NCBI GenBank assembly: GCA_905221605.1
Contig: CAJNDS010000156.1
Location: forward strand, 85,001-120,000
Source: Symbiodinium natans
Lineage: Eukaryota; Sar; Dinophyceae; Suessiales; Symbiodiniaceae
Direction: 5' to 3'
Length of the DNA: 35,000 nt
Of this stretch, positions 18,836 through 28,105 are shown piece by piece. The notes under the pieces were generated by a model. It was not told the origin of the DNA, searched no databases, and saw only the letters and a list, made by a program, of their open reading frames with translations. The translations under genes and the position numbers were made by a program. How positions within the stretch are numbered: the first letter of the stretch is position 1; each line of letters opens with the position of its first letter.

Positions 18836-19211
18836 TTACAGCCTTGCTTCCACATCCTCTTCAACCAACACGGATTCACCCCAGGCTTCGTAGTCCTGAC
18901 AGTAACAATAGTATGAATAACAATAATAACAATGGTAACAACAAAAGGAACCAATAGCAACAATAGCAACAATCGAATACGCAGTGCCGTCAGACACTGG
19001 GGGTGGGAGGGGTGGGAGGGGTGGGAAGGGGGGCGGGGGGGTGAGGGGGGGGGAGGGGGGGGGGGGGGGGGGGAGGAGGGGGGGGGAAGTTGAGGGGGGG
19101 GTGAGGGGGGGGTGAGGGGGGGTGAGGGGGGGGCAGGGGTAATACCTCCATTCGCATGGCAATCCTCCCCAAAACATCCATATTTACAGCGTTCTTTCCA
19201 AGGATGTTCGA
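18836..19211 (-). CDS. Last two exons of an unidentified gene
   Basis: Exon 19211-19146 encodes SNILGKNAVNMDVLGRIAMR and ME, ending at a GT donor (GGAG|GTATTA). The terminal exon 18895-18836 follows a T-rich tract and TGTCAG|GAC acceptor, and encodes DYEAWGESVLVEEDVEARL then TAA. The exon lengths are 66 and 60 nt, both phase 0. The intron between them contains an extreme polypyrimidine tract (sense). No family is recognised. Confidence 0.5.
18999..19138 (+). repeat. 140-bp G-rich (polypurine) tract
   Basis: Almost pure G with scattered A, T and single C, including a G22 run near 19050-19071. The minus strand is C/T-rich and reads as poly-Pro/Ser in all three frames. It lies inside the intron 19145-18896 and has strong potential to form G-quadruplexes or triplex DNA. 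Confidence 0.9.
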
Positions 19212-20011
19212 CTTTTCTGGAACAAGACATGCGGTATGACGCCACAAAGTGCAAGTGGCTGCACGAGCAGTGAGAAAGAAGTACGTCAGAGGACCGTGTC
19301 TTCCGAAACGCAAGCCTCCAATTTTTACAGCTTCATAGCTTATTAAATTACAGTGTTTCCATCGCGTGCAAACACATCAGGCAGGCAACCATGCGCTCGA
19401 TGCCTGACGGCAAACGTGACTGATAAACGAATAAATATACTAATATTACGAAGAATGGCAGTCATAAACGCTAATGCTACTCAGAAGAATGATAAGAATA
19501 GCAATTATAGAACCATGAGAATCAGTCCTGATAAACACGTGTGCCCGACTCCCAGAGCTGCGCTGGAGAGAAGGCTTCCCAATCTCAGGGATGCGCAGAC
19601 CAAGAAGCCAAGAGCCCCCCGTGGTAATAAGAATTTATTCATCTTCGTAGTAGTAGCAGCACCAATAGTAGTGGCAGTGGTAATGGCCGTGGTAATTGCA
19701 ATGTTAGCGGTAGTTACAGCGGTAGCGGTACTCCTTCCTTCCTTTCCTTCCCTCTCCTTCCGCTCTGCCCTTTTCTCCTTTCCAGAGAGACTCTTCTAAA
19801 GTTTATTGATTAAACAAGACCTTTTGACTGGTGAATAGTTTATTGGCATCCCAGCACACCAGCAATGACAGCAGCCTGTATGGCTGCGCGAAAGCGCAGC
19901 TCAACTCCAGGAGGTTGTCATCTTCGCGCCAAAGGTGGGGTGAAGGAGGTCGCCGTTGTAGGCCACGCAAATCACGCAGGCCCTCCAAACACAGCTCGGC
20001 GTACGAACGCC
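19212..20011. other. AT-richer spacer without telomeric repeats
   Basis: Unlike its surroundings, this stretch has no heptads. It contains a degenerate trinucleotide region (GTAGTAGCAGCACCAATAGT and similar) at 19645-19735 and a pyrimidine-rich stretch at 19730-19795. Upstream exons of the gene ending at 18836 may lie here, but I cannot fix their edges. Confidence 0.5.
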
Positions 20012-21136
20012 TCAATCCTGAGTGGGGCGTTGATTGCCTTCTCTTCCTTGCACTAATCCTGTCACAATGCCAACAACTGCCAAAGTACCCCCTTCGGCAT
20101 CCATCTGGCAGCCAGCATCAACCACGGCCTCGATCAGAGCTTTGGCCTGAGCTTTTGAAATTTGGCCATGGCCAGCTGCCCAGCTTCCAACAAGACGACG
20201 ACCGCGGACAAAACAGAAATCAAGACAGCTGGCAAGCCGTTTGCATTCAAGCCAGAAGAGCTTGAAAGAAGCAAGACCGAAACAGTGAAGAAGCCAACAT
20301 GGTACACACCGTTCGCAAACTCTAGTTTCAAACCAAAAGATTTTGAGAGAAGCATAGCTGGCGAGCCGCTTGCAAGCTCCAGCTTCAAACCAGAAGATGC
20401 TGAGACAAAGCCAACATGGCCCATGGCACACAGCTGGCGAACCGTTTGCAAACTCCAGCTCCAAACCAGAAGATCTGAAGAACCGCTTGCCTTCGCCGCA
20501 TCCGCTTGTGTAGCTACCTGTATGGACACCCGCCTCCAGCCTCCCGGCACTTGCCACCTGTATGGATGCCCATATGGCGACTGCGCCCTCTGACTGCACG
20601 TACTGGCGCATTTCCCCAGGGCCGCAATGAAGATGCTGCAAGGAGTTTTTGCGACCATTAGAGCATCCATGTTCTCAAACCTGTTGCATCGTAGCTCAAG
20701 TCCAGCTGGGAAGTCTTCTTGGTCTCGCGGTCTTTCAGCATGGCCTCCGATATCCCAATACTGGGCAAAGTGTCCTAGTGCCTGGGGGCTTGCTTCCATG
20801 CACACATAGACCACATTCCTGGCATCAATGATTCACTGGCGAAGCATGCTGCAGCAAGCTGCAAACAGTGCTAAGCCAACGCAGTCCAGTTCTTCATCTT
20901 GCCAGAACCCTTAACCTGTTGCAAGGAGGCACAGAGCAGAAGCCATCCACAGGCTGTGAGGCCAAGCGGATGAAGTCTCCTCGCTCAAGGTAGACTTTGG
21001 GTGATGCCCATTCCTTGCTCATGTAGATCAAGTCAGCATATGTGCCGCCGTTGCTGAAGACCAGAGTGCACATTGTGTTAGGTGGCTTCGCACGGGGGAG
21101 CGGGCCACCCAGAAGCTGAAACGCTTGAGCCAACAT
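20012..21136 (-). CDS. Three-exon gene with relict SL start, 293-314 aa, function unknown
   Basis: Exons: 21136 (or 21073)-20916, 20818-20558 and 20474-20012; introns of 97 and 83 bp, both GT..AG with no telomeric repeat. The frame is continuous through to TGA at 20012. Two starts are possible. The ATG at 21136 lies inside a mutated SL relict. The ATG at 21073 (ACACAATGTGC) probably is the original start, preceded by about 50 nt of former leader, giving 293 aa. Peptides: TLVFSNGGTYADLIYMSKEW, YWDIGGHAERPRDQEDFP, and near the end ISKAQAKALIEAVVDAGCQM. The middle of exon 3 repeats FWFExxxCKRLAS-like units. No known domain is recognised. Confidence 0.6.
20170..20480. repeat. Diverged tandem repeat inside exon 3
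   Basis: Four degenerate units around TTGCAAACTCCAGCTTCAAA and CCAGAAGAT (plus strand) with uneven spacing of about 50-85 bp. Minus-strand products include IFWFEAGACKRLAS, KIFWFETRVCERC and KLFWLECKRLAS. The plus strand is also open (GEPLASSSFKPED), so strand choice rests on the neighbouring exons. Confidence 0.75.
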
Positions 21137-21142
21137 GGCGAC
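21124..21142 (-). other. Relict spliced leader with ATG-creating substitution
   Basis: GTCGCCATGTTGGCTCAAG matches 17 of 19 bases of the dinoflagellate SL 3' part. The last ten bases (TTGGCTCAAG) are exact. The T-to-G change converts CCATTTTGG into CCATGTTGG, so the relict now contains an ATG in frame with the downstream protein. Confidence 0.8.
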
Positions 21143-21212
21143 AGGTGTAGGGTTTAGGGTTTAGGGTTTGCTGTGATAGGGCGCAGATGCTGTGAAGGTT
21201 AGGCTTTGGAAC

Positions 21213-23345
21213 AAGCTCGAAAGCTTCGTGAGGCGCGAAGAGCAGCTTTGGCCCAATTGTGGAAGGCCATCTACCACTTTTCTCCCACCCCTCGCCGTCC
21301 GAGGCGGCAAAGCCACCCAAACCTATTCCTTTTAGGGCCTTTTAGGGTCTAGGCCTAAACTCAAGGCAACTGCTTACTTTCCATAAAACTTCTTCATTCC
21401 GTCACGGCGGTCGCCAGCCTGGTTCAAAATGCAAGTTCACAAAAAAAGCAACCCTCCGGGGGGCAGCGGGGCCCAGGGGTTCTGAGGGGGGCCCCCCTGA
21501 AAATGCCAGCGCCGCCCAGCAACAGGCCTGGGGGTTTAGGGGATTTACTTTATTATAACGTAGGGAGGGCGGCCGAGGCCCTGATTTTAGTACTTAAGGC
21601 GTCCGAATCCACAGACATGGCTCCCGCTGCTCCTGCCTTCTTGATTCGGGGATCCGAAATATGGGCCCCTAATTTGGGTCCCTTACACTACACGGAGGAA
21701 GGGCCCATACTTCGGATGCCTACAAGGGTAAGGGACCATTCTAAGGGCCCAGGGCTCCGACCTTTCATTGCTGGGATATTTGGTTTGCTTTGTCGATGAG
21801 TCGACGCTGCCGTCTGTAGTCTTGGTCTTGGTCGTGCCTGCAGGCTTCTTCTTTGCTGCCGGCTTCTTCTTGTTAACTTAGTTGTTCATAAGCCCCCAAA
21901 AAGTGTACACTTTCAGTTCTATAGGGGATTACAGTATCCCGTAAAGTGTGCTCACTCCAGCCATGAATGAAGCCTTGCCCGCACCAGTTGTTGGCCACCT
22001 GACTAGCTAGCCAAAGAACAATCTGGAATAGAGTTTAGGGCTTATGGTTCCGAATTCTCTGGTTTGGGGTTTCGCTCCCTCGGCCCTAGGTACCGCTGAG
22101 CCGCAATCGCTGCTCCAGCTGTGCCACCAGGCCAGCATCCAGCAGCGCGCACGTCTGGGACATGTCCTGTCGGGTCGTGTTTGTCCCGCATGCCTTCCGA
22201 TGTAAGGGTCCTGTGAAGGCTTGGGACGTCTGGGTCAGGTGGGGCATGGCTGTCCCACAGTACAACAGGTGCCCAAGCACTTCTGTGGCGAGATTTGCGG
22301 GAGACTTTTTGAGGAAGAGGGATGAGAAAGGCTGGGGGAGGAAAACCCTAAACCCTAAGCCCAAAATCCCAAAACCACAGAAGGCCTCTGGGAGGAGCGC
22401 CAGGACCGTAACTATGGTGATATCCTTACTTAGGGTACGTGTAACTCTAAAGTTGCCCAGCAACCTGGGATTACAACGGGGTACCCTTTTTTGCTTAGAG
22501 GGGTTTATAAGGGAACCAAACCCCAAAAAAGGGAATAAGGGCACTACTGGGCATCCTAGACTAAGTACCCATGAACTTCCTCGGAATGCCCCCAAAACCC
22601 AAAACCCTAAACTTGGGAAGTTCCCCCCTCTACAACAGTCCTTCATAGGGATTACAGTAGGGGGTTCTAGAATCCCCATTCAGATCTGTAGGGGGGAACA
22701 TCCCAACCCTAAAACCTAAAAAAGCTGAAACCCCTAAACCTTAGCAAACCTAAAACGCGAAACCCTCAAAACCGTAAACCCTAAACCCTAAACCCTAAAC
22801 CCTAAACCCTAAACCCTAAACCCTAAACCCTAAACCCTAAACCCTAAACCCTAAACCCTAAACCGCCGCCTTGAGCAGCTGGTCCGCCTCCGCCAGCAGC
22901 GCCCCGGCGCTGCAGCCGGCGCCCGGCTCCGCAGCCAAGGATGCTGGGCCGCACCTCCGGGGCTTGGGGTTTGGGGTTTAGGGTTTAGGGTTTAGGGTTT
23001 AGGGTTTAGGGTTTGGGGTTTAGGGTTTAGGGTTTTGGGTTTAGGGTTTAGGGTTTAGGGTTTAGGGTTTAGGGTTTGGGGTTTGGGGTTTGGGGTTTGG
23101 GGTTTAGGGTTCGGGGTTTGGGGTTTGGGGTTTGGGGTTTGGGGTTTGGGGTTTGGGGTTTGGGGTTTGGGGTTTGCCTTGCTGGGGGTGGATGGCGGGA
23201 TTCGGGGCTGAGGGTTGAGGTTCGGACTTGAGGTTCTGGCGTTTAGGGGGCTCAGAGAAACTGAGGAAGGGTGGCGCCATCGATGATGAAGAGTGGCAGG
23301 GCATCCGTGCCGTTTATGAGGCGCAAGAAGAAGGTACCGGAGTCG
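21213..23345 (-). CDS. Five phase-consistent exons of an unidentified gene (partial)
   Basis: Exons: 23345-23262 (DSGTFFLRLINGTDALPLFI), 22954-22864 (AGALLAEADQLLKAA), 22304-22094 (ATEVLGHLLYCGTAMPHLTQ..LDAGLVAQLEQRLRLS), 21876-21806 (NKKKPAAKKKPAGTTKTK) and 21290-21213 (GWEKSGRWPSTIGPKLLFAP). Phases agree at each of the four junctions. Donors include GCG|GTTTAGGG at 22864 and GCG|GTACCT at 22094. The helical part looks armadillo/HEAT-like (weak), and the Lys/Ala/Pro run resembles a nuclear targeting or DNA-binding tail. Both ends of the gene are unresolved. It may continue into the gene at 21136 (a TTTCAG acceptor at 21115 would be in phase). Confidence 0.45.
21664..21751. mobile_element. 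Inverted-repeat element (GGGCCCTTA..GTCCCTTAC arms)
   Basis: Arms GGGCCCCTAATTTGGGTCCC (21664) and a near reverse complement ending CTAAGGGCCC (21751), with a loop of about 40 bp. The right arm recurs at 34287-34312. Confidence 0.7.
22430..22706. mobile_element. MITE relics of families C and D side by side
   Basis: 22476-22563 shares GGTACCCTTTTTTG, CCCCAAAAAAGGGAATAAGG and GCACTACTGGGC with family C. 22615-22706 shares ACAGTCCTTCATAGGGATTA and GGGGGGAACATCCCAA with family D. Both lie in one intron. Confidence 0.7.
22755..22863 (-). repeat. CCCTAAA array directly abutting a splice donor
   Basis: About 14 heptads. In gene sense the exon ending at 22864 is followed immediately by GTTTAGGG, so the first intron bases are telomeric repeat. 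Confidence 0.97.
22965..23176 (+). repeat. TTTAGGG array passing into a homogeneous (TTTGGGG)n array
   Basis: Normal heptads at 22965-23080 and about 13 TTTGGGG units at 23082-23176. Confidence 0.97.
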
Positions 23346-23715
23346 CTACTAAGGGCCCAAAGCAAGCAATTCAGAAGACCCACCCCTGCTAAATCTAAAC
23401 CCTCAAGCTTCTTCATCCTTACACCCCTCCATCATCCCCCCAACCACCTCAACCCTAAACCTCCTCAACCCTCTACCCTCTAAACCTGCAACTACTTCTA
23501 AGCTCAGCCCAGCCTCAACCCCTGAACCCCCGAAACCTCCCTAAAGTTCAAACCCGGCGCTCAAGAACCTCTGTGGGGTGTATGGCTAAGTCCCAAACAC
23601 CCTAAGACCTTCGGCAGGACTGCAGCCTGAAACCCCGCCTAAGTCCTGAACCTTGGAGTAGGGAACCCTAAACCCTAAACCCCAAACCCTGAACCCTAAA
23701 CCCTTAACCCTAAAC

Positions 23716-23765
23716 TCGGGCAAAGGAAACCACGGCACATGCGCTGCTCCACGGCTTCGCGGAGC
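23716..23765 (-). CDS. Candidate exon
   Basis: CCAAG|G acceptor and CGA|GTTTAGGG donor bound a 50-nt frame whose best reading is LREAVEQRMCRGFLCP (G/C-rich third positions). The phase to the next exon at 23345 is not resolved. Confidence 0.35.
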
Positions 23766-23825
23766 CTTGGCTCCCGCCGGGATTTCAGGATTTCAGGCTT
23801 CGAGCTTCACACTAACAACAGCGGG

Positions 23826-24030
23826 CGAGACTCCAGTTTTAGGGTTTAGGGTTGAGGGTTTAGGGTTTAGGGTTTAGGGTTTAGGGCTTAGGGTTTAGGG
23901 TTTAGGGTTTAGGGTTTAGGGTTTAGGGTTTAGGGTTTAGGGTTAGGGTTTAGGGTTTAGGGTTTAGGGTTTAGGGTTTGGGGTTTGGGGTTTAGGGTTT
24001 AGGGTTTAGGGCTTAGGGCTTAGGGTTTGT
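23826..24030 (+). repeat. TTTAGGG array
   Basis: Long run with TTTGGGG and GCTTAGGG variants. Confidence 0.97.
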
Positions 24031-24239
24031 AACTTCCGGTGGAAGGATAGAAAGTACCTCATTCCCTATCAAGAACTAGCTAACATGAATGATATGCAGG
24101 AGCCTGGACCTAGCAAGACCTAAACCAATTAAACCTAAACCCTAAACTCTACGCATCTGAAAGCCCGAAGGCCGTAAAGCCGAAATCGGTACAAAACCCT
24201 CAACCCTAAGCCCTTTGTGAATGCAGATTCTTGATGTCA

Positions 24240-24735
24240 GCCCTAAACCCTAAACCCTAAACCCTAAGCCCTAAACCCTAAACCCTAAACCCTAAATCCC
24301 AAACCCCCCTTAACCAGGCGGCTCTGTCGTCTGCGCAAGGAAGCCAAGGAAGGAGCCCTGCCCTGGAAGCAGGCTGTCCATGGAGCCTGGCAAGCAGGGT
24401 TTGGGGTTTAGGGTTTAGGGTTTAGGGTTTAGGGTTTAGGGTTCGGGGTTTAGGGTTTAGGGTTTAGGGTTCGGGGTTTAGGGTTCAGGGTTTAGGGTTT
24501 AGGGTTCGGGGTTTAGGGTTTAGGGTTTAGGGTTTAGGGTTTGGGGTTTAGGGTTTCGGGTTTAGGGTTTACGGTTTAAGGTTTAGGGTTTAGGGTTTAG
24601 GGTTTAAGGTTTAGGGTTTAGGGTTTAGGGTTTAGGGTTTAGGGTTTGGGGTTCAGGGTTTGGGGTTTGGGGTTTAGGGTTTAGGGTTTAGGGTGCGCTT
24701 GGGGTTTGGAGTTCAGGGTTTGGGGTTTAGGGCTT
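24240..24735. repeat. CCCTAAA block, exon candidate, then long TTTAGGG block
   Basis: C-rich heptads at 24240-24300 and more than 40 G-rich heptads at 24395-24735 with TTCGGGG and TTTAAGG variants. Confidence 0.95.
24315..24386 (-). CDS. Candidate exon between opposed telomeric arrays
   Basis: TTGCCAG|G acceptor and CCTG|GTTAAGG donor. The frame SMDSLLPGQGSFLGFLAQTT is favoured by third-position G/C. The plus strand is also open (RLCRLRKEAKEGALPWKQ), so the strand is likely but not proven. Confidence 0.35.
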
Positions 24736-24999
24736 AGGGCTTGGGATTGAGGTTTCTTGTGGTACACTTCGCGATTCCTGCGTGTCATCCTTGCGCAGGG
24801 GCATGCTCATCCTTTTCTGTATCGTTCAAAGTCATTGCCGGGTGTCCCCGTTATAACGCGGCCTGTTCAATGCAAAACAGGGACTTTCATTCAGGGATTT
24901 CAGGTGGTTGCCTCAGAGCTTACACAGCCACAGTGGGCTGCAGGCTTCCTCATTGCCCCGAAACCTGAAAGCCCGAAAGGCCCCAAGCCCTCCACGGTT

Positions 25000-25138
25000 T
25001 AGGGGTTGAGGGCTTTGGGCTTTGGGCTATAGGCTTTAGGCTTTAGGCTTTGGGCTTTAGGCTTTAGGCTTTAGGCTTCAGGCTTTAGGCTTTAGGGTTT
25101 AGGCTTTACTGTTTAGGGCTTAGGGCTTAGGGTTTAGG
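25000..25138 (+). repeat. Variant array (TTTAGGC)n
   Basis: About 14 units of TTTAGGC or TTTGGGC with a few normal heptads at the right end. Confidence 0.95.
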
Positions 25139-25235
25139 ATGACCAGGCGGGACCTTAACGACAAAAGAGCCCTTACTCAACAGCGAAACGCTCCCCGCGA
25201 ACCCGGAGGTGCAATCTCCTCAAAACCCTCCGCCA

Positions 25236-25310
25236 GTCACCCTAAACCCTAAACCCTAAACCCTAAACCCTAAACCCTAAACCCTAAACCCTAAACCCTA
25301 AACCCTAAAC
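25236..25310 (-). repeat. CCCTAAA array adjoining an exon candidate
   Basis: Ten perfect heptads. In gene sense they begin GTTTAGGG directly after the exon candidate ending at 25311. Confidence 0.97.
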
Positions 25311-25357
25311 CGTGCCTCCGGGGCCCAAGATCTGCCGCTCCAACTTCTGCAGCCCGC
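25311..25357 (-). CDS. Candidate exon
   Basis: TTCCATCAG|GC acceptor and ACG|GTTTAGGG donor bound a 47-nt frame GLQKLERQILGPGGT. Short but with good signals on both sides. Confidence 0.4.
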
Positions 25358-25456
25358 CTGATGGAACAAAGCAAGCCCTAAACCCTAAACCCTAAACCCT
25401 AAACTCGAATCCCTAAACCCAGAGCTTAGGAAGTTCGGGACGTGGAGCAGAACACC

Positions 25457-25567
25457 GTTTAGGGTTTAGGGTTTAGGGTTTAGGGTTAGGGTTTAGGGTT
25501 TAGGGTTTAGGGTTTAGGGTTTAGGGTTCAGGGTTCAGGGTTCAGGGTTCAGGGTTTAGGGTTTAGC
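25457..25567 (+). repeat. TTTAGGG/TTCAGGG array
   Basis: Heptads ending in four TTCAGGG variants. Confidence 0.95.
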
Positions 25568-25680
25568 GCTACTGTCTTCTTAAGAACCCCCCACCCAAAA
25601 AAAAATGTTGCCTTCTGTTTTTTCTTTTTTTTTTTTTTTGGGGGGGGGGGGGGGGGGTGGTTCTTAAGCAAGTAGTCGTA
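25568..25680. mobile_element. MITE family E, copy 1, with T/G homopolymers
   Basis: Arms TCTTAAGAACCCCCCACCC and GGTTCTTAAGCAAGTAGT enclose T15 and G19 runs (25626-25659). The cleaner copy at 32157-32261 shows the terminus TACTACTTGCTTAAGAA. Confidence 0.7.
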
Positions 25681-26080
25681 AACAATATGAAACTTCATCC
25701 CCTTTCAAACCCTGACCATCGACACTATCCCCTTTAACAACCCATACACGTTGATTTTGCAAACAACCCACCCACCACACCCCTACCCACACAAAAACAA
25801 AACGTCCAATTAAATGCGCCACAAATATTCAAACTCTTTCGCATCTGGATACAAGCAAAATACAAGCAAACTACACGTTTCCTTCTGACATCTTCTGACT
25901 GATTAGCATACAATGAACTCAGGGTATCCCCAACACCTAAACGAACTGCCCTTGTGCCTCGTGCTAAGACCCTCGAGTTCACGGTTTAGGCCGCAGGTGC
26001 TTAGAAAGGCCGCATATGCTCCACGCAAGGGCTGGAGTTGCTGTAAGTGTTCTGGCCAAAACCCTGCAAACCCTACAGGG
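25680..26080. other. A/C-rich spacer, no supported gene
   Basis: Low in G on the plus strand up to 25910. A weak exon-like frame (LAWSICGLSKHLRP, minus strand) lies near 25985-26040, but its splice sites are not convincing. Confidence 0.4.
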
Positions 26081-26648
26081 TTTAGGGTTCAGGGTTTAGG
26101 GTTTAGGGTTAAGGGTTTAGGGTTAGGGGTTTAGGGGTTTAGGGTTTAGGGTTTAGGGTTTAGGGCTTTTCAGAAGGCTTCTTCAGGGGGTCTTGTGGGT
26201 TCTGGCATCGGCTACACGGGGCCTTAGTATGGCCCCTTACCTCGCTTGAAGGGATCCGTAGGGGCCTTGGGCTTTGCAGGGTATATGAGGGGCACTTTAG
26301 GGTTTAGGGTTTAGGGTTTAGGGTTTAGGGGTTTAGGGGTTTAGGGGTTTAGGGGTTTAGGGTTTAGGGTTTAGGGGTTTAGAGGTTTAGGGGTTTAGGG
26401 GTTTAGGGTTTAGGGTTTAGGGTTTAAGGGCGGGACCAATGTAACTACCCTAAACCCTAAACCCTAACCCCAATCCCTCTTGCCAGTCTCAGGCACGCAG
26501 GTCCAGCGTGTGCTCTGCGGAAAGCATACCTCGGGCGAATGCGCCCATTCTTCGACTTCGGGTGTAGGATTTCGGGCTCTTTAGGGTTTAGGGTTTAGGG
26601 TTTAGGGTTTAGGGTTTAGGGTTTAGGGTTTAGGGTTTAAGGTTTAGA
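26079..26648 (+). repeat. Three TTTAGGG/TTTAGGGG arrays
   Basis: Blocks at 26079-26166, 26297-26428 (octamers TTTAGGGG mixed with heptads) and 26580-26648. Confidence 0.95.
26469..26578 (-). CDS. Candidate exon
   Basis: CTAAAG acceptor at 26579, in-frame EPEILHPKSKNGRIRPRYAF through ACLRLARGIG, and a donor GGG|GTTAGGG at 26469, again made of heptad sequence. An internal donor (CGAG|GTATGC) is an alternative end. Confidence 0.4.
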
Positions 26649-26659
26649 TGATAAGACGG

Positions 26660-26740
26660 GCGCCCTATTTTAGCTTGCACGGATTTATAAGGGAGCGTCA
26701 ACCCCCAAAAAAGGGAACAAGGGCACTAGTGGGAATCCTA
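26660..26740. mobile_element. MITE family C relic
   Basis: GGATTTATAAGGGAGCGTCA and CCCCAAAAAAGGGAACAAGG match 22500-22560. Confidence 0.6.
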
Positions 26741-26766
26741 GAATGCCGCGAATGGGGTTTTCTTGC

Positions 26767-26850
26767 TCATGGCGTGGCAAAGGATGTAGTCTCAGGGTTG
26801 TTGGGGCTCCGACTCTCACACTCGCGCACAAGGCAGTCAAGGATGGTATA
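26767..26850 (-). CDS. Candidate terminal exon
   Basis: The minus-strand frame YTILDCLVRECESRSPNNPE..TSFATP ends at TGA (26767). No strong acceptor is seen. Confidence 0.3.
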   Translation of the reverse strand, partial: YTILDCLVRECESRSPNNPETTSFATP

Positions 26851-27204
26851 GGGTTCGGTTTGAGGGTTTAGGGTTAAGGTTGAGGGTTAAGGGTTTAGGG
26901 TTGAGGGTTCGAAGGGCCTTTAACACCAAGCCCCCCGCATGCTCCTCGGGGCCTGCCCCTTGGCAGGGGATAGCCCTCTCACTTTCAAAGGATCGGCTAA
27001 CCCTAACAACCCAGATCTTCCAAAAACCCTCAACTACGAAGTATACCCTAATTTTATCCTAAGCATTCTCATTCTGAATTGGGGCATGTTCCTGAATTAA
27101 GGGGCATCCTCAACCTACATGCCAACAAAACGAAGACATGAGAGGTTTCTTTTGAATGCAAGGCTTAGTTGTCCAGTAACCTGGACGAACTAAAGGTTAA
27201 CCTT

Positions 27205-27296
27205 TGGGACTAAAAGGGGCTTCTATCACCCCAAAAAGGTTAAAGGTTACCTACTCTACCTATAAGGGGTTTATACTACCCCAAAAAGGTTAAAGC
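27205..27296. repeat. Two-copy direct repeat
   Basis: TAAAAGGGGCTTCTATCACC and TATAAGGGGTTTATACTACC, each followed by CCAAAAAGGTTAAAG, lie 47 bp apart. Confidence 0.8.
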
Positions 27297-27343
27297 GCGA
27301 CGTGTGCACAGCAAGTCCCCGGCGTCGAGCGTGAGACATGCTA

Positions 27344-27484
27344 CAAATTAAAGATGCAGAAGTCAGGCGGAAAGCCCGGGGGAAGAGGCAACGACGGATG
27401 AGGGGGGATTCGAGTTCCTACTCTACTACTAGGCAAGGTGCTGAGCTTGTTCTTGACCGCCTCTGCCACCTCCAGGGGCGACGC
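27344..27484 (-). CDS. Candidate terminal exon
   Basis: GCTGAG|GCG acceptor; the frame begins ASPLEVAEAVKNKLSTLP, becomes Pro-rich (PPHPSLPLPPGFPPDF) and stops with TAG at 27344. Its start is helix-like and well formed. Confidence 0.4.
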
Positions 27485-27507
27485 CTCAGCGATGAAGATT
27501 GTTGTTT

Positions 27508-27612
27508 GGGATGTCACCCACTTTACTAACAGTCCTTAGTTGGGATGATAGTAGCCCCTATGATAATCCCTATTATAAAGACTGTTAGTTTATAGGGGAA
27601 CATCCCAAACTG
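27508..27612. mobile_element. MITE family D, complete copy
   Basis: Terminal inverted repeats TTTGGGATGTCACCC and GGGGAACATCCCAAA, with inner pairs AACAGTCCTTA / AGACTGTTAG and GATAGTAGCCCC / GATAATCCC. About 105 bp, non-coding. Confidence 0.8.
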
Positions 27613-27653
27613 TTGTATTTATACAATCCCCTCGTACTTCTCCGACGCGACCC

Positions 27654-27764
27654 TTTGGCTGCTTCGGGTCTCGTTGAAGATCTGCCAGGAATACGGATAC
27701 CAGCACCCACGCCGCTGGTAAAGAACTCGGGCACAATTCCAACGAAGGAGAACGAGGTTTGAAC
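27654..27764 (-). CDS. Candidate exon
   Basis: GCATGAAG|GTT acceptor; the frame reads VQTSFSFVGIVPEFFTSGVG then AGIRIPGR. The 3' edge is unknown. Confidence 0.35.
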
Positions 27765-27779
27765 CTTCATGCAGTAATG

Positions 27780-27878
27780 CTTGGTAGCCCAGTAGCCGTG
27801 GGTACCATTTTGTTGTTGGTTGCCTAGAAGGGAACCTAGATCCCAAAAACGGCAGAAGGGCACCACTGGGATGCCAAG
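27780..27878. mobile_element. MITE family C, short copy
   Basis: Termini CTTGGTAGCCCAGTAG and CACCACTGGGATGCCAAG; inside are GGTACCATTTTG and AAGGGAACC. Confidence 0.75.
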
Positions 27879-28043
27879 AACATAGAACAGCCAACAGACA
27901 TCGCGGAAATGAATATCTCATCGTCGAAAGAATGTGATGTAACCCCCCCCCCCCCCCACCCCAAACCCTTTTGAACCCGGGCTGAGCTCCCGAACCTGAA
28001 TCCTAAATCCTCAGCCCTAATCCCTAAACCCTACAGCCTAAAC

Positions 28044-28105
28044 CGACTTGCGTGCTGCCGTCCGGGCACAAACGCCGCCGATTCCTGCCCAGGAGCTTCG
28101 GGCAC
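28044..28105 (-). CDS. Candidate exon
   Basis: CCCCCAAG|GTG acceptor and TCG|GTTTAGGC donor; the frame reads VPEAPGQESAAFVPGRQHAS. The plus strand is open too (DLRAAVRAQTPPIPAQEL). Confidence 0.35.

Noticed and set aside
18475-19254. Minus-strand poly-proline frame resembling algal wall proteins
   Set aside because: The C-rich tract is open in all three frames and lies in an intron between two in-phase exons.
20300-20435. Further SL relicts at CCATGTTGGCTT (two sites on the minus strand)
   Set aside because: They match only 10-11 bases and lie within the tandem repeat of exon 3; too short to call.
24757-25002. Plus-strand 81-codon frame between arrays
   Set aside because: Composition is protein-like, but there is no convincing start or splice site, and every better-supported gene is on the other strand.
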